Assembly (NCBI GenBank): GCA_022823605.1
Contig: JAJEHS010000004.1
Span: 270,014-334,013, forward strand
Length of the DNA stretch: 64,000 nt
Source of the DNA: Paracoccaceae bacterium
GTDB lineage: Bacteria; Pseudomonadota; Alphaproteobacteria; Rhodobacterales; Rhodobacteraceae
Reading direction: 5' to 3'
Part shown: in pieces, positions 49,053 through 57,995 of the stretch
Layout of the letters: the number at the start of each line of letters is the position of its first letter
Numbering within the stretch: the first letter of the stretch is position 1
Program-made: the position numbers and the translations under genes
The notes under the pieces: model-generated
The model's database searches: none
What the model was told of the DNA's origin: nothing
Seen by the model: only the letters and a program-made list of their open reading frames with translations

Positions 49053-49217
49053 AAATTAAAGCATCAAAAAATCGGGTGTTTTCCACAAATCAATTATTTT
49101 TCTCTAACAAAAATGCCATGAACAAATAATGGTTATAAAAAAATATGTATTCTGATAGAGAATATAATTCTGTTTTTGTGACAAGTTTCAGATACTTTCA
49201 AAATTGGGAAGGAAACC

Positions 49218-50720
49218 ATGATTAGAACCGGAGATGAATATATCGAATCCATACGGGATGGAAGAGAAGTGCATATTAACGGGGAAAAGGTAAAGGATGT
49301 TCCAACACATCCAATGTTCAAGCCTATCGTGGATATTCGTGCCAGAATTTACGACATGCAAAGTGAATCCCCCTTCGAGTCCCTGCTCACCTACGAGGAA
49401 AATGGCGAGAAGTATGCAACTTCCCTTAAACCGCCGAAGACCCAGAATGACTGGTGGCAGAAAAGAAAAATCACCAACACCGTTTTTGCCGAAATTGGAG
49501 GTGTCGTTACCCGGATCGGTGACGAAACTGTAGGAGAAATGTGGTCCCTCTTCGATGGTCAGGATATACTTAACCAGGTTGACCCCCAATTTTCGGAAAA
49601 CATCAAGCGGCATATTGACCTTGTTACCTGCAACGACCCCTTTCATGTTTCGGCCAATACCGACCCCAAGGGTGACCGCTCCAAACATCCCAAGGACCAG
49701 GACCCGGACATGCTGCTCCATGTGATCAAGGAAACCGATACTGGTCTGATAGTCCGGGGAGCCAAGTTTGAAACGGCTGCGGCATATGCCAATCAGGCCT
49801 TTACCAAACCGACCATTGCCAATTGGGGAAATGAAGCCTATTCGGATTATGCGGTTGGATTTATCTGCGATTTAGCCTCACCGGGGATTAAAATGATTTG
49901 CCGAACCGGCTTTGCGGGTGAATCTCCTGCCGAAGATTATCCGCTTGGCAACAAGTTTGATGAGGTGGACAGCCTGGTGATTTTTGACAATGTTCTTGTA
50001 CCTTGGGAAAATGTCCTGTTTTACAGGCATACCAAGGCGGCCATGTTTATTAGGGCAACCCTGCACAGGTATTCCGCCTTCGCTTTTGTCCAGAGAAACC
50101 TGGCCTTTACCGATCTGATGATCGGTGCAGCCCTCTTCAATGCCCGACAGACAGGATTGGACAAGCAACCTGCTGTACAGGAAAAACTGGCCCATATGGC
50201 TGTTTACCGTGAAGGAATAAACGCTCACCTGACAGCTGCCATTGCACTGGCCGAACCAAGCCCGGGCGGACTGCTCATGCCCAACCAGTCCCTGCTTTAC
50301 ACTGGACGGGTTCATGCCTGTTCAAATTATCACCAGATAATGCATATCGCAAGGGAACTTTGTGGTGGCCAGATTTGCATCACTCCCGATCACGCCTGTT
50401 TCCAGGATGAAGAGTCCGGACCATGGATGGACAAATTCTATACCATCAACGAAAGCTGGTGTGCCGAGGACCGCAGAAAACTGCTGGCGTTCGCCAGGGA
50501 TCTCCTCAATTCCGATTACGCAGGACATCGCCTAACCTTTCAACTGTTTGCCCAATCACCCCCGTTTGCCCATCTGGGTGCAGTTTACAGAAATTTTGGT
50601 TGGGATGGTCCGCTCGATCTGGTCAAGAATGCCGCCGAACTTTCCGATCAGGTTGTTCAGGATTCCAAATTGCGCAAATGGCTGGATTGTGAACCTGACC
50701 TGAGTGAGGAAGATGAATGA
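49218..50720 (+). CDS. HpaB-family FADH2-dependent monooxygenase
   Basis: Large component of a two-component flavin monooxygenase (4-hydroxyphenylacetate 3-hydroxylase family), 500 aa. Family blocks: N-terminal RTGDEYIESIRDGREVHING, then FDEVDSLVIFDNVLVPWENV near residue 247, RYSAFAFVQRNL and the C-terminal ARELCGGQICITPD and DLLNSDYAGHR. Uses FADH2 made by a partner reductase, which is encoded next as a fusion. AAGGAAA precedes the ATG. Ring substrate unknown: phenols, pyrroles and uracil-like rings are all conceivable. First gene of a three-gene operon. Confidence 0.9.
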   Translation: MIRTGDEYIESIRDGREVHINGEKVKDVPTHPMFKPIVDIRARIYDMQSESPFESLLTYEENGEKYATSLKPPKTQNDWWQKRKITNTVFAEIGGVVTRIGDETVGEMWSLFDGQDILNQVDPQFSENIKRHIDLVTCNDPFHVSANTDPKGDRSKHPKDQDPDMLLHVIKETDTGLIVRGAKFETAAAYANQAFTKPTIANWGNEAYSDYAVGFICDLASPGIKMICRTGFAGESPAEDYPLGNKFDEVDSLVIFDNVLVPWENVLFYRHTKAAMFIRATLHRYSAFAFVQRNLAFTDLMIGAALFNARQTGLDKQPAVQEKLAHMAVYREGINAHLTAAIALAEPSPGGLLMPNQSLLYTGRVHACSNYHQIMHIARELCGGQICITPDHACFQDEESGPWMDKFYTINESWCAEDRRKLLAFARDLLNSDYAGHRLTFQLFAQSPPFAHLGAVYRNFGWDGPLDLVKNAAELSDQVVQDSKLRKWLDCEPDLSEEDE

Positions 50721-50760
50721 AATCGTTATTTGCCTAAATTGAATTTAACAAGGTATTTCA

Positions 50761-51723
50761 TTGGTAACAACAGACAACAGGGATCGAGAGAAGTTTCTTG
50801 AGGGGATGCGCTATACAGCATCCGCCGTCAACATTGTCACCACTGATGGCAGTGCTGGCAAGGCAGGTGTTACCGTCTCGGCAATGACGCCGGTTTCCGC
50901 TGATGGAGACAAACCAACCTTACTTGTATGCGTTCATCATCTGAGTCCTGCCTGCAAGGCTATTTTGGAAAATAAGGTTTTCGGGGTCAGTATATTGTCC
51001 CAGAAGCAATCCTTTATAGCAGACACCTTTGCCGGTCGTATACAGGCCGAGGGAAATGACAAGTTCACCTGTACAGATTGGATAATTGGTGAAACGGGTG
51101 TTCCCCTGGTCTTGAACTCATTGGTATCTTTCGAATGTCATGTGCTTGAAAATACACGAGTTGGATCACACCATATTTTCATTGGTGGGGTACAAAATAC
51201 GGGATTCCAGGAGGACGAACTTCCCCTGATCTATTCAAACAGGGCTTATGGATCCCCTGCATCCATAAGCATGGGCAAGGATCCTGATTATATGGAAGGA
51301 GATAGTGTGATACATCAGCGAATTAGACCATTTAATACGAAGGATACATATCCTGAACAAAATTTGAACAATGATCTCAGCCAGGGTGTAGTGGCCAAGG
51401 GGACAATGGTCTTTTTGCGTGGACAGGTATCGCAGGATCTGGAAACGAGGGAATCATTGCACCCTTCCAACCCAATTCTCCAAACCCGCAAGACCATGGA
51501 AAATATTAAAATGCTCCTTGAAGAAGCTGGCAGTGATCTTGATCATGTCTGCCGAATCGTGGTCTATCTCACCGATATCAGGTACAGGGAAGAGGTATAC
51601 CAAGAGATGGGAACATGGTTGAAGGGCGTATTTCCCTGTTCTACCGGATTAGTGGTTTCCAGTCTAGCCAGACCCGAATGGTTGGTCGAAATTGAAGTAA
51701 CCGCTGTAATACCGGAGGAATAA
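50761..51723 (+). CDS. Flavin reductase-RidA fusion protein
   Basis: 320 aa with two domains normally on separate proteins. Residues 1-165: flavin-reductase-like split barrel (HpaC/RutF type) with AVNIVTTDG, GVTVSAMTPVSADGDKPTLLV and FGVSILSQKQ. Residues 190-320: RidA/YjgF domain with VFLRGQVSQDL, QTRKTMENIKMLLEEAG, the key arginine in VCRIVVYLTDI, and the C-terminal PEWLVEIEVTAVI. The first would supply FADH2 to the monooxygenase; the second would hydrolyse reactive enamine/imine or aminoacrylate products. TTG start with AAGG upstream; DUF1028 follows after 1 bp. Confidence 0.88.
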   Translation: MVTTDNRDREKFLEGMRYTASAVNIVTTDGSAGKAGVTVSAMTPVSADGDKPTLLVCVHHLSPACKAILENKVFGVSILSQKQSFIADTFAGRIQAEGNDKFTCTDWIIGETGVPLVLNSLVSFECHVLENTRVGSHHIFIGGVQNTGFQEDELPLIYSNRAYGSPASISMGKDPDYMEGDSVIHQRIRPFNTKDTYPEQNLNNDLSQGVVAKGTMVFLRGQVSQDLETRESLHPSNPILQTRKTMENIKMLLEEAGSDLDHVCRIVVYLTDIRYREEVYQEMGTWLKGVFPCSTGLVVSSLARPEWLVEIEVTAVIPEE

Positions 51724-51724
51724 A

Positions 51725-52405
51725 ATGACATTCTCGATAGCAGGTTATTGTTCAAAAACGAGCCAGTTTGGTATAGCAATCACTACCTCGTCAATTGCAG
51801 TTGGCAGTAGGTGTCCATGGGCTAGAGCCGGAGTTGGAGCTGTTTCGTCACAAAACATTACCCTTCCTTCCATAGGGAATATGGTTCTGGACAGTATTGA
51901 AACTGGAGACCATGCTCCCGAGGCGTTAAATTCCATCATGAAGAATATGGAATTCAATGAATATCGACAGGTAATCGCGATTGATACAAAAGGGAACACA
52001 GCCCATTACAGTGGTAAATTTACCTTGGGTACCAATAGTGTGGCACATGGATTAAACTGCATCGCGGCTGGTAATTTGTTGAAGTCAACCAAACTCCCCG
52101 GAGTGATGATTAAAACCTTCGAGGATAATTCATCAGCCACACTACCGGAAAGATTATTGATGTCGCTTGAAAGCGGGTTGTATGAAGGCGGTGGCGAAAT
52201 GGGGCCCACCCATTCGGCCTCGCTGTTGGTAGTGGATAAGGAACCTTGGCCATTAGTGGATTTAAGGGTAGATTGGAATGAAATTGATCCAGTCAAGGAG
52301 CTGAGGGAGCTATGGACAGCCTATGAACCACAAATGCTGGATTATTTGCTACGGGCAAAATACCCCGAAGGAGCACCAAGTTTTGGTGTACCGGGTGATG
52401 AATAG
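51725..52405 (+). CDS. DUF1028 family protein (putative Ntn-hydrolase)
   Basis: 226 aa, DUF1028, with the family start TFSIAGY, the internal AVGSRCPWARAGVGAVSSQ and an Ntn-hydrolase-like N-terminus (Thr2 could be the nucleophile after Met removal). Function is not established; it often travels with RidA-type proteins. Its ATG is 1 bp after the fusion-gene stop, so it surely belongs to the operon and may cleave an amide released in the pathway. About 225 bp after it carry no recognisable gene before the IS remnant. Confidence 0.85.
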   Translation: MTFSIAGYCSKTSQFGIAITTSSIAVGSRCPWARAGVGAVSSQNITLPSIGNMVLDSIETGDHAPEALNSIMKNMEFNEYRQVIAIDTKGNTAHYSGKFTLGTNSVAHGLNCIAAGNLLKSTKLPGVMIKTFEDNSSATLPERLLMSLESGLYEGGGEMGPTHSASLLVVDKEPWPLVDLRVDWNEIDPVKELRELWTAYEPQMLDYLLRAKYPEGAPSFGVPGDE

Positions 52406-52630
52406 GTTGAGTTGCCAGTTACGTTTTTAGCCGAACTGTTGATATCAACATTTTAGTTATGATCATGCCCCAGGCGAACTGACAAGACGGCCGGAAGCGT
52501 GTTTTCCCTCACCCCGTTCCATTCATGTCTGGCTGTTGCGGTTTCATGAAGACGCAGCCGGAGCAGAAAGGGCATACAGAACCTCCCATATTCCCCAACT
52601 GTCCGAGGCCTTTCACCCCTTGCGGGTTGT

Positions 52631-52860
52631 GTGGCAAGTCTTCTTGATGATCTGATCTCGTCACTTGATATCAGGCATGTTACCATTGGTATGGATGCGA
52701 CCATCATTACGTCCGGCAAGGGGTCCTGTCTTCAAACCTTCCGAGCGGCAACGGGGGAGGTTCCGTTTGAGCGTGGCTACCAGCCGATGATGGCCTACTG
52801 CCCGGAGTTGGGAATGATTGTGCACCAGGAATTCCGGAATGGGAATGTTGTTGCCAAGAC
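52631..52860 (+). pseudogene. IS1380-family transposase remnant
   Basis: The frame from 52631 reads as the catalytic-core start of an IS1380-type DDE transposase: VTIGMDATIITS (first catalytic D), RGYQPMMAYCPELGMIVHQE, FRNGNV. Similarity ends at about 52860 and neither termini nor the rest of the core are present. The surrounding 52480-52880 is richer in GC than its flanks, consistent with foreign origin. Confidence 0.7.
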
Positions 52861-53077
52861 CGATGTTGTCCGTTTCGGTAACGGTTTGGAAGTATAATAA
52901 ATTGGTGAAAAATCATTTCCTTGATCGTGTTTTTCGAATCAACAATCAGGATTTGAGTAAATCCGTATTTTTGCTAATCAGTACGAAATAGCTCGCTGAT
53001 TATGGATAAAAAAAATCTTGAATGTAAATGTATTAATTCGATATACTAGATATGGATTTTGAATGGAGACTAGGACC

Positions 53078-53326
53078 ATGGGAAGACTGTCTGAGGAAAT
53101 AAAAGCCTATGAAGCCATGGAATCAACTCTCAAGGCTGATCATTCGGGAAAATGGGTAGTCATCCACGGGAAAAAACTTATAGGGGCTTTTGATAAATTT
53201 GAAACGGCTGCAGATGCAGCTGTCCGGAAATTCGGGTCCGGGCCTTATCTAATTCGGCAAGTCGGGGCAAAACCAATAACTATTCCTGCATCCCTGCTTT
53301 ACCGTCCCGTGGCAAACAATGCCTGA
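53078..53326 (+). CDS. DUF5678-like small protein
   Basis: About 82 aa, acidic-basic, soluble. Pattern SEEIKAYEAMESTLKADHSG then KWVVIHGKKLIGAFDKFETA and AVRKFGSGPYLIRQVG resembles DUF5678. ATG at 53078 is preferred because GGAG lies 9 nt upstream; an in-frame ATG at 53063 is possible. Overlaps the protease gene by 8 bp, so the two are coupled. Function unknown; by its position it may be a partner or inhibitor of the protease. Confidence 0.72.
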   Translation: MGRLSEEIKAYEAMESTLKADHSGKWVVIHGKKLIGAFDKFETAADAAVRKFGSGPYLIRQVGAKPITIPASLLYRPVANNA

Positions 53327-53771
53327 AATAGAATGTGGATTTGAAAATAATTCAAACATCCTGAAGAGTTTGGGGCCAACAATAAATCTTCAAATAGGGT
53401 TTGATTCAAATTTCAAACCGGAGAATAAGGTCAGGCCTGCCTTGCCCGAGATTGAATATCATGGACTAATCGATACTGGTGCATCAAACAGTTGCATTGA
53501 TTCGGATTTGGCGGATGCCTTGCAATTGCCGGTAATAGACCAGCAAACTATGGCAGGAGCACAGGGGCAGTTTAAGGCAAATATATATTTGGCTCAGTTA
53601 TATTTTCCTGGTTTAGGGTTCTATGCCTATGGAAGGGTCGGGGGTGTGCATCTCCTTGCAGGAGATCAGTCTCACCTTGCCCTATTGGGAAGGGATTTCC
53701 TGCAGCATATGAAAATGGTGTACGACGGTTCAACCGGTTCGGTAATTCTTTCAAGGCATGGTAATAACTAG
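53319..53771 (+). CDS. Retropepsin-like aspartyl protease
   Basis: 150 aa, single-domain bacterial retropepsin. The catalytic loop LIDTGASNS has D52, and the conserved LLGRDFLQ lies near residue 127, the two signature elements of the fold. There is no signal peptide, so a cytoplasmic homodimer is expected, as for SpoIIGA/retroviral-type proteases. Coupled to the DUF5678-like gene. It shows the hydrophobic-hydrophobic-Gly pattern (psi loop) partly as YAYGRVGG. Confidence 0.8.
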   Translation: MPEIECGFENNSNILKSLGPTINLQIGFDSNFKPENKVRPALPEIEYHGLIDTGASNSCIDSDLADALQLPVIDQQTMAGAQGQFKANIYLAQLYFPGLGFYAYGRVGGVHLLAGDQSHLALLGRDFLQHMKMVYDGSTGSVILSRHGNN

Positions 53772-53877
53772 TGGTTGTTTCAATACAAAGGATTCCAATT
53801 TAAATTCTTTATCTCATATACTTTTCATTGCCTTCGGGTGATAACAATATCCACCATTATGGATGAATATCCTTATG

Positions 53878-55965
53878 TTAATTTATCGGATTATTACTAA
53901 GCTCGGCAATTTCTCTCCTGAAAGGTACAATTTCCCCTTGGGGAGGTTTTGCTTCCATTTCCTCGGCAAATCTGCGACCAGCATAGACGGCATGGGCAAT
54001 TGTAGCAGGGGCCTCACAATCCCCGAAGGATTTTACCATTTCCAATCCATGGTCTTTCCATTCACCTTCTCTTTCCATAATTCCCCTGAACAATGAATCA
54101 TTGGGATATCTGGACGTTACCAGCAGGATGGAATCCATCTCGAAATTTTGTTCCTTGCCAGTATAGGAACAATTGAATTTGGCTGTTCCTTCGTCAATGC
54201 TTGCCAGAATGAGGTTGGTATGAATTGTTACACCCAATTCCATGATTTGTTTTTGGATGCGATGCTGCTCCATCGTATTTTGGGTCCAGGTTGCAACTTC
54301 CGGGGCCGGCGTCGTATAACTGACTTCATATCCCCTTTGAATCAATAGTTCTGCGAGAACATTACCCATATAGTAATGATCATCATCCCAGATCAGAACA
54401 TGATTGCCATACGGCAGGTTTCCGGCCATTATATCGTCAGGAGTATAGACAGAAGTACCCGGATCATTGTCTAAAGGCTCCTTCAGGTTGAATCCAAGAC
54501 CATTATTGTGCCAAGTTGAACCAGTACAAATTCCAATCAGGGAGATACCGAATTCAAGCAGATGATCTGGTGTAAGGTCGGAATCCAGATAGGTTTCAAC
54601 ATTGGGCAATTTGTTAAATTGGCTCAACCGGTAATCAACCACCCTACCCCAAGCAGCCAATCCCGGAAGTTTTGATTCCTTGAAAACCCTACCTCCCAGA
54701 TTGAGTTCCTTTTCGGCAAGAGTTACATCATATCCCCTCTTGCCAAGCATCTGGGCAGCTTCAAGTCCGGCTGGGCCACCTCCGACAATCAGGACTGGCT
54801 TGCTGGATACTTTCTTCTTTATATATTCGGGATGCCAACCTTTTCGCCATTCCTCTCCCATACTGGGATTTTGGGTACATCTGATCGGGGACATGGTAAA
54901 ATCTCCCGACACACAAATATTGCAACCGATGCATTCCCGAATATCCTCAATCCGACCTTCCTCTATTTTCTTAGGCAAAAAGGGATCGGCAATGGAAGGT
55001 CTGGCACATCCGATCAAATCAAGTTCTCCAGATTTGATCAATGAAACCATCTTGTCGGGTGAAGTATATCTTCCAACTCCGACAACAGGCTTGGTTGTCA
55101 AAGCCTTGAAACCCTTGCGGTACTCGTCCTGAAACCCTTCCTGACTGAAGCGGGATGTCTGGCTGTCATTTTCCCATCCGGCAAGGCAAAAATCCCAAAG
55201 GTCCGGCAATTCGGCAAGAGCTGAAATAATGTCCTTGGCCTCTTCGGTCTCCAGACCAGCATTTCCCATGAGCTCATTTATTGTTATCCTGCAAGGTACA
55301 GCACATGTATCACCAACTGCTTCCTTGGTATCTATGATAATCTCTTTCAGGATTCTGATCCTGTTTTCCAGATTGCCACCATATTCATCACTCCTTCGGT
55401 TGTACCGTTTGCTTATGAAGTGGTGAAAAAATCCCAACCCATGACCTGCATACACATACACCAGATCGTATCCGGCATTCTTGCCTCGAATGGCAGCATC
55501 TCGATGCCATTTTCTCAGATTTCTGATGTCCTGCTTATCCATGGTCTTGGCAGAAACCGGATCATAGGTGAAGGATTCTACCGGCATGCCTGTTGGTGCC
55601 ATGGGCACCTCCCTGCCGTAGAGATTTGGTCCATTCAATCCATTATAGGCAAGTTCTATTCCTGCAAGGGCATCATGCTCGTGAATTTTTTCGGCCATTT
55701 GAGCCAACATTGGCACATCACGATCATCCCAGATACGTAATTCAATGAATGGCGTGATATCAGAGGTGTGGTGGATTTCAACCTGCTCCGTACAAACCGT
55801 TCCCCATCCACCTTGGGCTTTGATACCCCTTAGCCAAGCATTGGCCGAGGGGTCTCGATAACCCAGGCCGGTACAATGAGGTACCTGAAAAAACCTGTTT
55901 TTTGCGGTTACCGGTCCAATCTGGATTGGTTCGAACAAAATATCATAATAAGGATCTCTGCTCAT
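53878..55965 (-). CDS. Trimethylamine/histamine dehydrogenase-family amine dehydrogenase
   Basis: 695-aa iron-sulfur flavoprotein: OYE-like TIM barrel (1-370) then FAD/ADP-binding domains (VGGGPAGLEAAQ). Conserved with trimethylamine dehydrogenase (TMADH): C31 in QVPHC, the 6-S-cysteinyl-FMN residue; Y172 and H175; W264 and D267; and 4Fe-4S cysteines 345, 348, 351, 363. Two of the three aromatic residues that hold trimethylamine are changed: Tyr to Q61 and Trp to D355. This Q-W-D set is the one I recall for histamine dehydrogenase. Directly downstream of a polyamine-type importer, so an imported amine is the likely substrate. Confidence 0.85.
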   Translation of the reverse strand: MSRDPYYDILFEPIQIGPVTAKNRFFQVPHCTGLGYRDPSANAWLRGIKAQGGWGTVCTEQVEIHHTSDITPFIELRIWDDRDVPMLAQMAEKIHEHDALAGIELAYNGLNGPNLYGREVPMAPTGMPVESFTYDPVSAKTMDKQDIRNLRKWHRDAAIRGKNAGYDLVYVYAGHGLGFFHHFISKRYNRRSDEYGGNLENRIRILKEIIIDTKEAVGDTCAVPCRITINELMGNAGLETEEAKDIISALAELPDLWDFCLAGWENDSQTSRFSQEGFQDEYRKGFKALTTKPVVGVGRYTSPDKMVSLIKSGELDLIGCARPSIADPFLPKKIEEGRIEDIRECIGCNICVSGDFTMSPIRCTQNPSMGEEWRKGWHPEYIKKKVSSKPVLIVGGGPAGLEAAQMLGKRGYDVTLAEKELNLGGRVFKESKLPGLAAWGRVVDYRLSQFNKLPNVETYLDSDLTPDHLLEFGISLIGICTGSTWHNNGLGFNLKEPLDNDPGTSVYTPDDIMAGNLPYGNHVLIWDDDHYYMGNVLAELLIQRGYEVSYTTPAPEVATWTQNTMEQHRIQKQIMELGVTIHTNLILASIDEGTAKFNCSYTGKEQNFEMDSILLVTSRYPNDSLFRGIMEREGEWKDHGLEMVKSFGDCEAPATIAHAVYAGRRFAEEMEAKPPQGEIVPFRREIAELSNNPIN

Positions 55966-55981
55966 TTTCTGCCCTGAGGTT

Positions 55982-56004
55982 GCCAGGCCATAAAATGACC
56001 TGGC
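55982..56004 (-). promoter_or_regulatory. Stem-loop between potD and the amine dehydrogenase gene
   Basis: GCCAGG (55982-55987) pairs with CCTGGC (55999-56004); CAT/ATG extends the stem past one mismatch to an AAA loop. There is no T-tract on the minus strand, so it resembles an mRNA 3'-stabiliser of the potD message that permits readthrough into the dehydrogenase. Confidence 0.5.
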
Positions 56005-56016
56005 GACAAATTTAGT

Positions 56017-57051
56017 TTATTGCTTGACCCTGGTCCAGATCTGATTGTATACGACCTGCACTTCTTCATCACAGGGTTCAACAAATGATCCGGCAGGAGC
56101 ATCAGCAGGTGGTACGGATTCAGGTTGTGATTTCAAATCTGCATCCAGAAACACATCAACCCCTTCAACACCCGCACTATACCTGGCATAATTGGTAACC
56201 GCAGCAATGTTTTCAGGTTCCAGAAGGAAATCCATGAACTTCAAGGCATTTTCCCTGTTAGGTGCGTCCTTCAGGAGAACAACATTATCCATCCAGACAA
56301 CCAATCCCTCACGAGGATAGGAATATTCAATATTGGCTCCCTCGGCCCTGGCCTTGGCTCCGAAACCATTCCAGATCATCCCGACGGCAGCATCACCCGA
56401 TACCAGTACATCCTTGGCACCATCGGAATTGAAGGACGCCCAATTTTCCTTAGCACCCTGCAACAATTCATCAAGAGCTTGCAATTGATCCCTGTCACTC
56501 GTACATTGGGGAATACCCAGATACAGTGAAGCCATGGCAATAACCTCACCCTGGGAATCCAGTACATTTATTTTGCCTTTCAATTCGTCAGGTGGATCAA
56601 AAATGATGCCCATAGTTCTAATATCTCCCCCAAAAACATCCCTGCTGACGGAAAAACTTGTTGATCCCCATTGATAGGGAATGGAGTATTTTCTTCCGGG
56701 ATCAAAGGAGACATCCATCCATTGTGGCTGGATATTTCCCATATTACTCAATTCACCAGGCTGGATTTCATCAAGCAATCCTTCCGAATTCATGATCGAA
56801 ACCATGTAATCACCGGGTACTGCGACATCGAATGAGCCGAGTTTCCCTCCTTTGAGGTTTGCCAAAAGTGTTTCGTTGGAATCATAGGTATCCATGGTTA
56901 CCTCGATTCCGGTCTCTTCCGAAAACTTGTTCAGCAATTCCTGGGGGATATACTCGAACCAGTGATAAATCGATAGTTTTCCCTGAGCAAAGCCAGATGA
57001 TGCTCCAAAGGTCAAAACAATAGCCGAAACTACTAAAATCTTCTTTAACAT
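56017..57051 (-). CDS. potD: Polyamine-type ABC transporter substrate-binding protein
   Basis: Periplasmic receptor of PotD/PotF type, 344 aa. Signal peptide MLKKILVVSAIVLTF to SGFAQ; mature start KLSIYHWFEYIPQELLNKF is the classical N-terminus, with TGIEVTMDTYDSNE and the ligand-cage segment VPGDYMV, PYQWGSTS and WNGFGAKA. ATG at 57051 with AAGGA just upstream is preferred over a GTG 12 bp earlier. It ends the transporter block and precedes the amine dehydrogenase. The ligand may be putrescine, histamine-like or another amine. Confidence 0.9.
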   Translation of the reverse strand: MLKKILVVSAIVLTFGASSGFAQGKLSIYHWFEYIPQELLNKFSEETGIEVTMDTYDSNETLLANLKGGKLGSFDVAVPGDYMVSIMNSEGLLDEIQPGELSNMGNIQPQWMDVSFDPGRKYSIPYQWGSTSFSVSRDVFGGDIRTMGIIFDPPDELKGKINVLDSQGEVIAMASLYLGIPQCTSDRDQLQALDELLQGAKENWASFNSDGAKDVLVSGDAAVGMIWNGFGAKARAEGANIEYSYPREGLVVWMDNVVLLKDAPNRENALKFMDFLLEPENIAAVTNYARYSAGVEGVDVFLDADLKSQPESVPPADAPAGSFVEPCDEEVQVVYNQIWTRVKQ

Positions 57052-57083
57052 TTTTCCTTCCACTATTTTAAAGTTGAATTCAA

Positions 57084-57110
57084 TTTACTGTTTTTTCAGT
57101 AAAAACTGAA
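57084..57110 (-). promoter_or_regulatory. Alternative hairpins between potC and potD
   Basis: TTTACTG (57084-57090) pairs with CAGTAAA (57097-57103) around a T6 loop; TTCAGT (57095-57100) can instead pair with ACTGAA (57105-57110) around AAAA. The two stems share bases and exclude each other. They lie in the 124-bp gap before potD on the minus strand, where a secondary promoter or processing site would raise receptor expression. Confidence 0.4.
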
Positions 57111-57175
57111 TTTAGGGAATACTTATCCAAATGACCAATACAAAAGAACAGATTTAGGATTACTTTGTTACCAAC

Positions 57176-57991
57176 TTAGTTAAGCTTGTTCTTCAGATCT
57201 GCCCGGCTGAGAAAATAGGATATCGTTACTAAAATTGTTGATACCAAAAGCAGCAAGGTAGACAGGGCCATTATATCGGGCTTAATTCCCTGCTTGATGG
57301 AACCGAAAATTGCCGTGGGTAACGTTTCAACACCAGCTCCCTTTACAAAACTGGTGATGATGAAATCATCCAGAGAAATGATAAAGGCCAAAAGAAATCC
57401 TGAAATGATCCCTGGGATCATCAAGGGAAGCAATATGCTGCGAAATATCTGCTTGCGGTTGGCATAGAGGTCCATGGCCGCCTCTTCATAAACCTTTTCA
57501 ATACTTTGCATCCTAGCCGAAATCGGCAGGTAGGCGAAGGGAATGCAGAAGACAATATGAGCAACCAGAATTGAGGTATAACCAAGTTTGAAACTGATCA
57601 TGCTGAAGAAAATCAAGGTCGCAACTGCAGTTACGATTTCCGGCACCATGATGGGCAGGCTCAGCAGGGAAATATTTAGGTTTTTGCCCTTGAAGGGGGA
57701 TGTTCTGACAACCCCGATGGCTGCCGAAAAGGCTATTGTGGTTGCAACGACAGCAGCCATAAAGGCTATTGTAATGGAGTTCCAGGCTGCCTTCTGAAAC
57801 TTTTCCGCCTCCAAGCCGAAAAAGATTTGTTCATACCATCTCAGACTGAAACCACCCCATATTGTTATGGACAACGAGTCGTTGAAACTGTAAACCATGA
57901 CAACCAGTAGTGGGGCGTAAAGGATTACCAGGCAAAGTATTGCCAACAGGGAAAATCCCGGTATGCTCCGTACTGAACTTGCTACCTGCAT
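57176..57991 (-). CDS. potC: Polyamine-type ABC transporter permease C
   Basis: 271-aa permease with six helices. PotC/PotI features: LYAPLLVVMVYSFNDS in helix 1, and the EAA loop EEAAMDLYANRKQIFRSILLP. The frame is open upstream to 58042, but the ATG at 57989-57991 (MQVASSV), 4 bp after the potB stop, is the sensible start. Confidence 0.92.
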   Translation of the reverse strand: MQVASSVRSIPGFSLLAILCLVILYAPLLVVMVYSFNDSLSITIWGGFSLRWYEQIFFGLEAEKFQKAAWNSITIAFMAAVVATTIAFSAAIGVVRTSPFKGKNLNISLLSLPIMVPEIVTAVATLIFFSMISFKLGYTSILVAHIVFCIPFAYLPISARMQSIEKVYEEAAMDLYANRKQIFRSILLPLMIPGIISGFLLAFIISLDDFIITSFVKGAGVETLPTAIFGSIKQGIKPDIMALSTLLLLVSTILVTISYFLSRADLKNKLN

Positions 57992-57995
57992 CTTA

